Assembly (NCBI GenBank): GCA_963631655.1
Contig: CAVGRR010000001.1
Span: 29,071 to 93,070 of the forward strand
Reading direction: 5' to 3'
From: Methanomethylophilus sp963631655
GTDB lineage: Archaea > Thermoplasmatota > Thermoplasmata > Methanomassiliicoccales > Methanomethylophilaceae
Length of the DNA: 64,000 bases
Every line of letters begins with the position of its first letter. The stretch's first letter is position 1. This document shows, piece by piece, positions 17,594-25,957 of this stretch. Position numbers and translations under genes: made by a program. The notes beneath the pieces were generated by a model, which worked only from the letters and a program-made list of their open reading frames with translations, had not been told where the DNA came from and made no database searches.

Positions 17594-18817
17594 ATGGAAA
17601 AGGAACAGTGGATCATCGAACCGAGAGAACACTATCTGGAAATGATCAGAGCATCTAAGGATACGCCGTTCATCAAAGTGATCACCGGATTGAGGAGGTC
17701 GGGGAAGTCCACGCTTATGAGATCGTTCCGTGATGAACTCAGATCCGCAGGTGTTCCTTCCGAAGATATCCTTTCTATCGACTTCGATATCGACGAGGCG
17801 GACCGTCCGAGCAACCACCGGGAACTGACAGATTATGTGAACTCGAAGTTAACTCCCGGCCCTGGAAAGTACCTTTTCTTTGATGAGATCCAGAACGTGG
17901 AAGAGTGGGAGGTGTCCATCGCTTCATTCTACACATCAGGTGCCGATGTGTACATAACGGGTTCCAATTCGCAGATGCTGTCCTCAGAACTGGCCACGAA
18001 ACTCTCAGGAAGAGATATCGAGATACACATGATGCCTCTGACCTTCGGGGAATATGTCTCGTTCAGAAAGGGGAGCGGGCTGTCAAGCGACCGTCTTTTC
18101 CAGGATTTTCTGAAACAGGGTTCGCTTCCTGCGGTGGCGAAACTGCAGGATACGTCTGCCAAACTGCTGATCCCTCAGATCTTGACCGATGTGTACAACA
18201 CGGTGTATGCCAAGGACATCGAACGCCGCCATAACATCACGGATTCCGCCAGAATGGTCAATCTCGTGAGGTATGCGATGAGGAACATCGGCGACAGGAC
18301 CTCGGCAAGGAAGGCATCCGATTACCTGCAGTCCAAAGGCGTGAAGGTGAGCCATGTCACGGTCGAGAACTATCTCGATTACCTATGTGAGGCCTTCTTA
18401 ATGTATCGGGCGAAGAGGATGAGCTCCAAGACCAAGGAGTATCTCAGCACCTCCGATAAGTTCTTCGCCTCTGATCTGGGTATTAGGAATATGACGGTGC
18501 CATTTAGGCCCGAGGACCTTGACGGACTGCTTGAGAACATAGTCTTCAATGAATTGCGTTTCAGGTTCCGCGAGGTGGCTGTGTACGACGTGGACGGTTC
18601 GGAGATCGATTTTGTTGTCGATCCACTGGGAAGACCGTCGTATTACCAGGTGTGTATGAGTCTGGCGGACCCTAAAACCCTGGAAAGGGAACTGCGTCCG
18701 CTCAAGGCGGTAGATGACAACAATCCCAAGTTCATCATAACCTACGACAAGTATCTGACGGACGATATCGACGGGATAAAGATTGTGCAGGTTGTGGATT
18801 GGTTGCTGGGGGAGTGA
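17594..18817 (+). CDS. AAA_14 / DUF4143 ATPase, copy b
   Basis: A 407-residue paralogue of the ATPase at 15124-16287. Walker A GLRRSGKST (32-40), KYLFFDEIQNVEEW (Walker B), the ITGSNSQMLSSELATKLSGR segment, and the DUF4143 end with GSEIDFVVDPLG...YYQVCMSL. A winged-helix-like part (ARKASDYLQSKGVKVSHVTVENYLDYL) is present. Function in the cell is unknown. Start ATG 17594 is fixed by the dyad and TATA just upstream. The two paralogues share motif order but are clearly diverged, as are their upstream operators. Confidence 0.85.
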   Translation: MEKEQWIIEPREHYLEMIRASKDTPFIKVITGLRRSGKSTLMRSFRDELRSAGVPSEDILSIDFDIDEADRPSNHRELTDYVNSKLTPGPGKYLFFDEIQNVEEWEVSIASFYTSGADVYITGSNSQMLSSELATKLSGRDIEIHMMPLTFGEYVSFRKGSGLSSDRLFQDFLKQGSLPAVAKLQDTSAKLLIPQILTDVYNTVYAKDIERRHNITDSARMVNLVRYAMRNIGDRTSARKASDYLQSKGVKVSHVTVENYLDYLCEAFLMYRAKRMSSKTKEYLSTSDKFFASDLGIRNMTVPFRPEDLDGLLENIVFNELRFRFREVAVYDVDGSEIDFVVDPLGRPSYYQVCMSLADPKTLERELRPLKAVDDNNPKFIITYDKYLTDDIDGIKIVQVVDWLLGE

Positions 18818-18824
18818 CCGATTC

Positions 18825-19154
18825 TCAGCGCACGGTCACGTATGTGAACAGCACAAGATCAACAGTGCCAGTGTTCTCAATACTGTGTTCCGATCCCTTT
18901 CTGCAGATGTGACAGACACCTGCCTTCAGGACCTCCTCCTGCCCGTCGCAGATAGCTTTTCCTGTTCCGGAGATGACATAGTTCACATCATCGCCGTTGT
19001 CATGCCTGTGCAGGCCGATCGAACCTCCGGGACGGATTCTGCAGAGAACGGCCCTTCCGAGATCATCGGCATACATCCTCGCCGTCATGGTCCCGGTGCC
19101 GTTGTTCATACATGGCATTTCTCTCTCCTTCATTCCGTTGAAATCTATAAGCAT
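18825..19154 (-). CDS. Small cupin-domain protein
   Basis: A single-domain cupin of 109 residues. The metal-binding motif reads GLHRHDNGDDVNYVISGTG: two His are present and Asp stands where Glu is usual. A second motif HSIENTG follows. Such proteins bind a divalent metal and act as small isomerases, dioxygenases or sensors; the substrate is not evident. ATG 19154 is preferred over the TTG at 19181. It converges with the DUF4143 ATPase, with 7 bp between the two stops. Confidence 0.75.
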   Translation of the reverse strand: MLIDFNGMKEREMPCMNNGTGTMTARMYADDLGRAVLCRIRPGGSIGLHRHDNGDDVNYVISGTGKAICDGQEEVLKAGVCHICRKGSEHSIENTGTVDLVLFTYVTVR

Positions 19155-19373
19155 GGTATCCCTGATCCCGGAACGTGACAATGTCCCAGCGTTCCGTTTT
19201 TGTTGGATCAGGATAGCCGCACATACCTTATGAAACCTGTGAATCCGTATCTCTAGCAGACCTCTGGCAGTCCGATCCCGCCGTTCAGCTCTTGATATTT
19301 CTTTAGATTGGTTTAATATAGGTCGATGATTACCGTGGGATGTACCTGACGGTACGTTCGGGAATGAATTCTA
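19155..19373. other. Intergenic region, cupin / DEAD-box helicase
   Basis: About 220 bp of divergent spacer. A TATA-like GGTTTAATATAGG around 19311-19323 may drive the helicase with a 5' leader of roughly 25-35 nt. No gene or strong hairpin is seen. Confidence 0.4.
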
Positions 19374-21698
19374 ATGACTTCTTTTGAGGACCTTGGTTTA
19401 AACGACAGATTCATCTGTGCTATGAAGGAAATGGGCTGGAACGAACCTACGCCTGTACAATGTGAGGCGGTGCCTGCCGGAATAGCCGGAAACGATCTCA
19501 TCGTCAAGGCCCAAACCGGTACCGGAAAGACCGGTGCCTACGCCATGATCGTGATGAGCAGGACAGGAAAAGGCAGGGACCACCCGTCGACGCTGGTCAT
19601 CGCCCCCACCAGGGAACTGGCGATGCAGGTCGACACAGAACTCAGGAAACTTTCCCGCGGAACCGGACACACCAGCACCGCCGTCTACGGCGGAGCCCCC
19701 ATCGACCGTCAGATAGTCGCACTCCGCAGAGGCACCGACATCGTGGTCGGAACCCCTGGAAGGCTCAAGGACATGATCGAACGCGACGCATTGGACCTCT
19801 CTGAGATCACTGAAGTGGTCCTCGACGAGGCCGACCGTATGCTCGACATGGGATTCGAGGAGGATCTGGATTTCATCATGGAGCACGTGCCTGAGAAGAG
19901 GCACGGCCTGATGTTCTCGGCCACCATCAGTCCCGAGATCCAGGACCTGGCGGAGAACATGCTCGACAATCCCGATGTCATCGATATCTCCGGAGACACC
20001 CCCACCACCGGACTCACCCGCCAGTATCTCGTCAGATGCAAGAGGAACGAGAAGAAGGAGGCCCTTTACGAAATCCTGCTGAAAGGAACCCCGAAGGTCA
20101 TCGTCTTCTTCGCGACCAAGGTGATGGTGGACACCGTATATCAGGAACTGAAGGCAGACGGAGCCAAGGTCGGAACGCTGCACGGCGACATGCCCCAGAA
20201 ACTCAGGGAAAGGGTCATCGGCGAGTTCCGCGACAACCGTATAACTATACTTTTGGCCACCGACGTGGCAGCCAGAGGACTCGACGTCAGGGATGTCGAC
20301 CTGGTCGTGAACTTCGATCTTCCCACCGAACCGGAGACCTATCTCCACCGTATCGGAAGGACCGGACGTGCCGGAAAGGAAGGCATCTCGATCTCTCTGG
20401 TGAACCCCCGCGACCGCAAACTGGTGCGTATGTGCGAGGATGAGGCCGACGAGGCCATGGAAGAAGTCACTCTGGACCAGCTGGAACCCATCGACGCGGT
20501 CCATGAACCCGTTCCCAAGGAACGTCCTAAGAAGGAAAACAAGATGAAAGTCGAAAAACACAGAAACAACAGAAGGGAACGCAAGGCCGAGGAGAGGGAA
20601 GGCTACGCTACCCTGGAGATCAATCTCGGCCGCAACGACGGTCTTTCCCGCGGAGACATCGCGGACCTCATCCGTAAACATGCGGACCTGCCGGAGGATG
20701 CGGTGGGCAAGGTCGGTCTGAAGGACGATGTCTCCTTCGTGGAGATCTCCCTCGACCACTCCGATTACGTCCTCGAGAACCTGGTCGGACTGGAGCACAA
20801 CGGAAAGGCAGTGACCTTCGTTCCCGCTCCTGTCAAGGAGAGGACCTATTCCGATGAGGAGGACGGTTCCTTCGACAGGCGCAGGGAGAACCGTTACAAG
20901 AACTACGTGAAGAGGAACGAGGAGGAATCCGAGGAAGGTTCCGAAGAGGTCGCCGAGGATGATTCCGGCGAGGTGTCTGAGGGATCCGAGGAGAAGAGGT
21001 CTTACGATAAACCTTACCGCTCCGACAGGAACGGAGGATACGGCCGCAGGGACCGCGGAGACCGCCCCTACAGGGACCGCGACGAAAGACCCAGATACCA
21101 CGACCGCGAGCGTTCCGACCGTCCTTACGGAGGCAACAGGGACCGCCGCGACGGTGACCGTCCGTACAGGCAGAGGGGCGACCGCAGGCCCTATGGCGAC
21201 CGTTCTGGATACGGAGAACACCGCGGAGGATACCGTGACAGGGATGGAGACCGTCCCCGCCGCGACCATGGTGACCGCCCTTACAGGGACCGTGACGAGA
21301 AGCCGAGGTACCACGACCGTGATGAAAAGCCCAGGTACCAGGACCGCGGAGACCGTCCCTACAGGGACCGTGACGAAAGACTCAGATACCACGACCGCGA
21401 TGATTCCGGCCGTGGAGACAGGCGTTCCTACGGACACGGGGACAGGGGTTACGGAGGCCGCGACCGCCGTCAGAACAGCTACGGTGACAGGCCCCGCCGC
21501 GACCGCGGAGACCGCCCCTACAGGGACCGTGATGAAAGATCCAGATACCACGACCGCGAGCACTCCGACAGGTCCCGTGCGGACAGGGATTTCAAGCCCA
21601 AGTCCGATGCTCCGAAGAGGTACCCCTCCAACAGGGACACTCCCAAGAGGTATCCGTCCAACCGCGATTCCCCCAAGAAGAAACGCGGCAAATACTGA
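19374..21698 (+). CDS. DEAD-box RNA helicase with repetitive R/D/Y tail
   Basis: ATP-dependent RNA helicase of 774 residues, DeaD/CsdA-like. Seen: Q motif PTPVQ (25-29), AQTGTGKT (46-53), PTRELA, DEAD box LDEADRML (about 149-156), SAT, ARGLDV, HRIGRTGRAG (near 325). Residues about 410-485 form a DbpA/CsdA-like RNA-binding domain (LEINLGRNDGLSRGDIADLI). From about 500 on, an acidic stretch passes into more than 220 residues rich in Arg, Asp, Tyr and Gly, built of repeats such as DRPYRDRDERPRYHDRE. This should be a disordered RNA-binding tail. Likely roles are ribosome assembly and RNA unfolding. Confidence 0.93.
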   Translation: MTSFEDLGLNDRFICAMKEMGWNEPTPVQCEAVPAGIAGNDLIVKAQTGTGKTGAYAMIVMSRTGKGRDHPSTLVIAPTRELAMQVDTELRKLSRGTGHTSTAVYGGAPIDRQIVALRRGTDIVVGTPGRLKDMIERDALDLSEITEVVLDEADRMLDMGFEEDLDFIMEHVPEKRHGLMFSATISPEIQDLAENMLDNPDVIDISGDTPTTGLTRQYLVRCKRNEKKEALYEILLKGTPKVIVFFATKVMVDTVYQELKADGAKVGTLHGDMPQKLRERVIGEFRDNRITILLATDVAARGLDVRDVDLVVNFDLPTEPETYLHRIGRTGRAGKEGISISLVNPRDRKLVRMCEDEADEAMEEVTLDQLEPIDAVHEPVPKERPKKENKMKVEKHRNNRRERKAEEREGYATLEINLGRNDGLSRGDIADLIRKHADLPEDAVGKVGLKDDVSFVEISLDHSDYVLENLVGLEHNGKAVTFVPAPVKERTYSDEEDGSFDRRRENRYKNYVKRNEEESEEGSEEVAEDDSGEVSEGSEEKRSYDKPYRSDRNGGYGRRDRGDRPYRDRDERPRYHDRERSDRPYGGNRDRRDGDRPYRQRGDRRPYGDRSGYGEHRGGYRDRDGDRPRRDHGDRPYRDRDEKPRYHDRDEKPRYQDRGDRPYRDRDERLRYHDRDDSGRGDRRSYGHGDRGYGGRDRRQNSYGDRPRRDRGDRPYRDRDERSRYHDREHSDRSRADRDFKPKSDAPKRYPSNRDTPKRYPSNRDSPKKKRGKY
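21060..21560 (+). repeat. Coding repeats in the helicase tail
   Basis: Four copies of a unit of about 50 bp, beginning at 21060, 21273, 21351 and 21510, each encoding DRPYRDRDE(R/K)..YHDR or a close variant. The copies differ mainly at third positions, and the spacing is irregular. The region is prone to slippage and unequal recombination. Confidence 0.8.
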
Positions 21699-21706
21699 GG
21701 GATCAG

Positions 21707-22549
21707 ATGGGTCTGTTCAGGAGAAAGAAACAGGAGGCGCCCGAGCCTCCGCCGGAACCGCAGATCGACGAGAACGCCAACTGGCACGTCTACGCCGACA
21801 AGGCGTTCGAGAAGGCAGAGGAACAGAACCTCGTCGAGGCCGTCAAACTGTGGTGCGAGGCGGTCGACCGTTTCGACGAGGACTCTCCGAAATATCTTCT
21901 GAAACTCCGCAACGACATCTACGATTTCGTATCGAAACAGATGCTCGACATAGCGATCAAGGGAAGGATCCTTCCCACACAGCTGATCGCCGAGGTCGAT
22001 GCGGAGGCCCAGATCAAACACGGGGAGGTATGGAAACCTCTCTGCGAGGACCTTTTCTATTATGCGAAGGAGAACGTCTCCGAGTGCGAAGGTCCCGAAT
22101 CCTCCTCGATGTTCTTCATTGCCGGTGCCTATTCGATAGTCGGGTACCTGCGTTTCTCCTCCGATCCTGTGGAATCCGCGGAGAAATGCCGTGAGGTCTC
22201 CAGGCTGGGCACTTTGACCGCGGATCAGTGTGTCTCCTACGGCAGGGTGGGCTACAAGGGCGGACTGAAACCCAAGATGGGACGCAGGTTCTGCTTTGAG
22301 ATCGTGGAGTTCTTCGACAGGGTCGCCGAGGCTCTGGAAGAGGCATCCTCCAAACTGTCCGAGGAAGAACTGGAACAGGTCAGGATCAACAGGAAACTCG
22401 ACCGTGCCGACCGTCTGCAGCATCTCGCCGCCGCACTTCAGATCGTATTGGGGTCTTCTGTGGACGGACATCTTCCCAAGAGAAAGAAGGGAGATGCACT
22501 CGAGAGGGAACTGTCCCTTTACATCTCGGAATTCGTCAAGATTCAGTGA
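21707..22549 (+). CDS. Unknown helical protein
   Basis: 280 residues, starting MGLFRRKKQEAPEPPPEP and then mostly helical with TPR-like pattern (WHVYADKAFEKAEEQNLVEAVKLWCEAVDRF). No catalytic motif is recognised. It begins 8 bp after the DEAD-box helicase stop and is probably co-transcribed with it. Its 3' end overlaps the convergent Shango helicase stop by 14 bp. Confidence 0.7.
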   Translation: MGLFRRKKQEAPEPPPEPQIDENANWHVYADKAFEKAEEQNLVEAVKLWCEAVDRFDEDSPKYLLKLRNDIYDFVSKQMLDIAIKGRILPTQLIAEVDAEAQIKHGEVWKPLCEDLFYYAKENVSECEGPESSSMFFIAGAYSIVGYLRFSSDPVESAEKCREVSRLGTLTADQCVSYGRVGYKGGLKPKMGRRFCFEIVEFFDRVAEALEEASSKLSEEELEQVRINRKLDRADRLQHLAAALQIVLGSSVDGHLPKRKKGDALERELSLYISEFVKIQ

Positions 22550-24689
22550 ATTCCTCGAGTTCGAAATCCAGATCGACCTGGTCCGCCTTGAACTGGTCCA
22601 CCAGCAGATCTCCCAGGATATACGTGTCGTATTTCCCAATCTCGATATCCTTTCTGCAGATGTACGGCAGGAACACATCCGGATCCTGTTTGTCCTTGAT
22701 CATCTGCCTCAACTTGCCTTCACCCAGGTCCGTCTTGACGTCCATGTAATACGGTGGTCTGCTGAAGACGTCGTCGACGCCCGGCAGCTGAAGAAGTATC
22801 ATCCTCAGAGTGTCGAACTGCTTATCGCCCAACCACGGGTAGAGTCTGTATCCGGTGTTGGTGGGTACGAAGATCCTGTCCATTCCGACCCTTACGGCCA
22901 TTTTGCGGCAGTGTTCTAGGGCGGTCGCGGCATTTTCATCGATATACGGGTATTCTTCGGTGGAGAAGAGGACCTCTTTCATCTTCTTGAGGATCCTCGT
23001 GTTTACATTCGGGATGCTGGAGGACCAGGGTGTGGTAACATTGCCGTTGGATTCCTCCACCTCGGCACGGCTCTCCTTGGCGGAGTATGCTTTGACACGC
23101 CATATGCGGCCCGCCAGCTGGATAAGGTCCCCTTCATGGGGGATGTGCTGGATGGAACCGACCGATTTCTCGTTGAAGACGATCTCCACTTCCTTTCCGA
23201 CCGAGAAGACAGCACAGAATTCGCGGTTGAACGCAAGCGATTCCCCCTTGGGTCCGAGAAGAAGCGTCCCGTCCTCCATCCTCTGAAGGAACCCGTTACT
23301 GAGCATGTCCTTTAGGAGCGTGTGGTATTCGTTGGGGGTTATGTTCTTGAAGGGGTAAAGCGAGAGCACCTCCTCCAGCAGTTCCGCATATTTGCATCCG
23401 ATCCCGGATTTGATGTACTGTATCGTCTGGTGGAAAAGGAGTCCGAACGGCATCTTCGGGGATTCACAGGGTTCGATCCACCTGTCTTTGATGATGAGTT
23501 CGACGAGGGCGATGCATTTGATGAGGTCCCAGAACATCTCTCCGGAACCGGAGAATGCCTTGGCGAGGTCCTCGTTGCAGTAGATTATCATATTCTGCAT
23601 ACCGCCGCGCCTTCCGGAACGACCCATCCTCTGGACCATGCTGGAACATGTGAACGGGGTCCCGATCTGAACGATGCGGTCGAGGTTTCCGATATCTATT
23701 CCCAGTTCCAAAGTGACGGTGGCGACCACGGCGGCCTTCATCTCGCAGCTTTTCAGTGCGTTCTCGGCGTTCGTTCTGAGTTCCTTGGAGATGCTGCCGT
23801 GGTGGATGAACACCTCGCCGGGGTGGTGATAAAAGTAGGCCAGGGCCATGAGGGAATGTGCGGTCTTTTCGGCGGAATCACGGCTGTTGGCGAACACGAT
23901 ACAGCTTTTTCCTTTGATATCAGCGTAGAGTTTCTCATAGTACTTTTCGACCGCTATATCTCTTGAATTCGGGTCGTCCTCGGTCTTCCGGGGGAACTGA
24001 TTGTATCTGATCTCGATCTCCCTGTTCCCGCAGGCGTCGTCGGTGACGACCTTTGTATCCACCCCTGTGTTGGCCGTGATCCATTCGCATACGGGCTTCG
24101 GATCGGATATGGTCGCTGAAAGACCCAGACGTCTCGGTCTGCAGCCTGTGATCTTCTCGATGCGTTCGAGGCAGCACAGCAACTGAAGGCCCCTGTCGGA
24201 GGCCATGAAGGCGTGTACCTCGTCGATCACCACGAATCTCAATTGAGAGAAAAGCTGACAGAGACGTTCAGGTTTGTTTGTGACGATGTTCTGCAGGGAT
24301 TCGGGGGTGATCTGAAGGATCCCGGAAGGGTTGTCGAGCGACTGCTTTTTCTTATGGTCGCTGACATCCCCGTGCCACGCGGTCACTTTGATCTCCGAGT
24401 CTCTGAGGACAGGTTTCAGTCTTTCGAACTGGTCGTCGATCAATGCTTTCAGCGGACCGATGTACAGGGCACCGAACCCTTTCGGTTCGTTCTCGTAGAG
24501 GGAGCCGATGATAGGGAACATGGCCGCCTCGGTCTTACCGCTCGATGTTCCGGCGGAGATGAGGATGTGCGACCTGGTGTTCAGCACGAGGTCGTACGTC
24601 TCCAGCTGAATGTCCCTGAAGGACCTCCACCTGTTGTCGTGGATGTACTCCTGAATGAACCAGGGCAGATCGGAGAAGAGATCGCTCAT
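22536..24689 (-). CDS. sngC: Shango SngC-like DEVH helicase, locus 2
   Basis: A 717-residue superfamily 2 helicase homologous to that at 6474-8717. Motif I SAGTSSGKTEA (45-55), IGPLKALIDDQFERL, DEVH box VIDEVHAF, GLSATIS, and QRMGRSGRRGG. It starts with an ATGA overlap on the sngB stop, so translation is coupled. The gene order sngA-sngB-sngC is the same as in locus 1. Its C-terminal region keeps the same plan (TALEHCRKMAVRVGMDRIFV) but is well diverged, so the two loci are not a recent copy of each other. Confidence 0.85.
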   Translation of the reverse strand: MSDLFSDLPWFIQEYIHDNRWRSFRDIQLETYDLVLNTRSHILISAGTSSGKTEAAMFPIIGSLYENEPKGFGALYIGPLKALIDDQFERLKPVLRDSEIKVTAWHGDVSDHKKKQSLDNPSGILQITPESLQNIVTNKPERLCQLFSQLRFVVIDEVHAFMASDRGLQLLCCLERIEKITGCRPRRLGLSATISDPKPVCEWITANTGVDTKVVTDDACGNREIEIRYNQFPRKTEDDPNSRDIAVEKYYEKLYADIKGKSCIVFANSRDSAEKTAHSLMALAYFYHHPGEVFIHHGSISKELRTNAENALKSCEMKAAVVATVTLELGIDIGNLDRIVQIGTPFTCSSMVQRMGRSGRRGGMQNMIIYCNEDLAKAFSGSGEMFWDLIKCIALVELIIKDRWIEPCESPKMPFGLLFHQTIQYIKSGIGCKYAELLEEVLSLYPFKNITPNEYHTLLKDMLSNGFLQRMEDGTLLLGPKGESLAFNREFCAVFSVGKEVEIVFNEKSVGSIQHIPHEGDLIQLAGRIWRVKAYSAKESRAEVEESNGNVTTPWSSSIPNVNTRILKKMKEVLFSTEEYPYIDENAATALEHCRKMAVRVGMDRIFVPTNTGYRLYPWLGDKQFDTLRMILLQLPGVDDVFSRPPYYMDVKTDLGEGKLRQMIKDKQDPDVFLPYICRKDIEIGKYDTYILGDLLVDQFKADQVDLDFELEEFTES

Positions 24690-25957
24690 ACGTCGAGGTC
24701 CCCGAGATAGTCATCTGGGTCTTTCGGTTTCACGGTCCTTCCGCGGACGAGTTTATCGAAACTCGCGTCGGGGTTCTGATGGAGGGTGTCGAGGAGACTG
24801 ATCAGGTCCCTGGTGATCTCACGCGGGGTGGTGAGGGACGAGGAGACACTGTTGCTTAGTACGGTCTTCAGATAGATCTCCAGTTTGTTGTCATCGATCT
24901 CCGATGTGTATCCGTATTTCTGTTCGTGCAGGCCCTTTATGGTACGCAGAAGGACGAATATCTCCTCGTTGGAAAGGGGCTTGAGGTTGATGATAGGTCC
25001 GAGATAATTGTCATAGTCCGATTCGTAACGTCCGGAGATGAGACGTGATTTCAGAGCATCGTAACTGAACAGTCCGCGGGCCGGGTCCTTGATGAACTCG
25101 GGGGTTCCGCAGACGTAGATCGAGAGGTACATCGATTTGCCCTGCATGATGTCGTTGAACATCGTCAGGAGACGTTCGTAGTTGTTGGAACGGGAGACCT
25201 TGCTGGGAAGTTTGTAGAGGACGACGGCCTCGTCGAGGAAGACTACGAGCCCTTTGTAATCCAGAACCTTGAACAGACGGGCCCAGAGCTTGATTATCTC
25301 ATACCAGTCGGAGTCGTCGATGAGGGTGTTGATGCCAAGTTCCCTTCTGACATTGCTCTTGAGGTCGTATTCTCCTTTGAGCCACCTCAGCGAAGGGGAG
25401 TCTTCCGCGTTGCTGAGGAAGTCGTACATATATCCGCTGATCATCAGTGCGAAATCATGGCAGAACTGAAGGGAGGAGAACTCCTTGGTCCTTGCTCTGA
25501 CCGCGGACAGGATGCATTCCTTCGTGATGTTGTCCTCTCCAACCTCTTCGGAGATGGACATCGCCCACTCCTGGAGGATGGGCTCCAGGGCTCCGCCTTC
25601 GGGTCTTGCGCGGTACGCCGCATTCTTGATGAGTTCGCGGTAGGTGTTCACTCCCTCGTCCTTGGACCCGGTGAGCCTGCGGTTGATGGCAAGGTCGGCA
25701 TCCATCACCACGAAGCCTTTGTCCATCGCATAGTTTCTGACCATCTGGGTCATGAAACTTTTACCGTTTCCGTAACGTCCGGAGATGAAGCGGAAGGCAC
25801 CTCCGCCTTCGGCCGTGTCATCGAGATCTGCAACGAAGGTCTCGGTCTCCTTCTTCCTTCCGACCGCGATGTATTCCAGTCCGCGGCGGGGGACCACGCC
25901 CGAGGAGATGGCGTTCATCAGGGTGTTGAGGGTCCTTTTGGGGATGGTCGGTGTCAT
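24686..25957 (-). CDS. sngB: Shango SngB-like ATPase (BrxD / DUF2791 family), locus 2
   Basis: A 423-residue P-loop ATPase. Walker A GRYGNGKSFMTQMV (about 60-73), Walker B LVVFLDEAVVLYK, and YVCGTPEFIKDPARGLFSYD correspond one to one with locus 1 (GTPECIENPQRGIYSYE). Both ends overlap their neighbours by ATGA (sngA stop/sngB start and sngB stop/sngC start), so this is a tightly coupled three-gene operon. Confidence 0.85.
   Translation of the reverse strand: MTPTIPKRTLNTLMNAISSGVVPRRGLEYIAVGRKKETETFVADLDDTAEGGGAFRFISGRYGNGKSFMTQMVRNYAMDKGFVVMDADLAINRRLTGSKDEGVNTYRELIKNAAYRARPEGGALEPILQEWAMSISEEVGEDNITKECILSAVRARTKEFSSLQFCHDFALMISGYMYDFLSNAEDSPSLRWLKGEYDLKSNVRRELGINTLIDDSDWYEIIKLWARLFKVLDYKGLVVFLDEAVVLYKLPSKVSRSNNYERLLTMFNDIMQGKSMYLSIYVCGTPEFIKDPARGLFSYDALKSRLISGRYESDYDNYLGPIINLKPLSNEEIFVLLRTIKGLHEQKYGYTSEIDDNKLEIYLKTVLSNSVSSSLTTPREITRDLISLLDTLHQNPDASFDKLVRGRTVKPKDPDDYLGDLDV

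Noticed and set aside
19398..21563. Open frame of 721 codons on the minus strand opposite the DEAD-box helicase
   Set aside because: It lies wholly antisense to a gene with full helicase motifs, its translation is repetitive Val/Ala/Thr text, and no domain is visible. It follows from the codon pattern of the sense gene.
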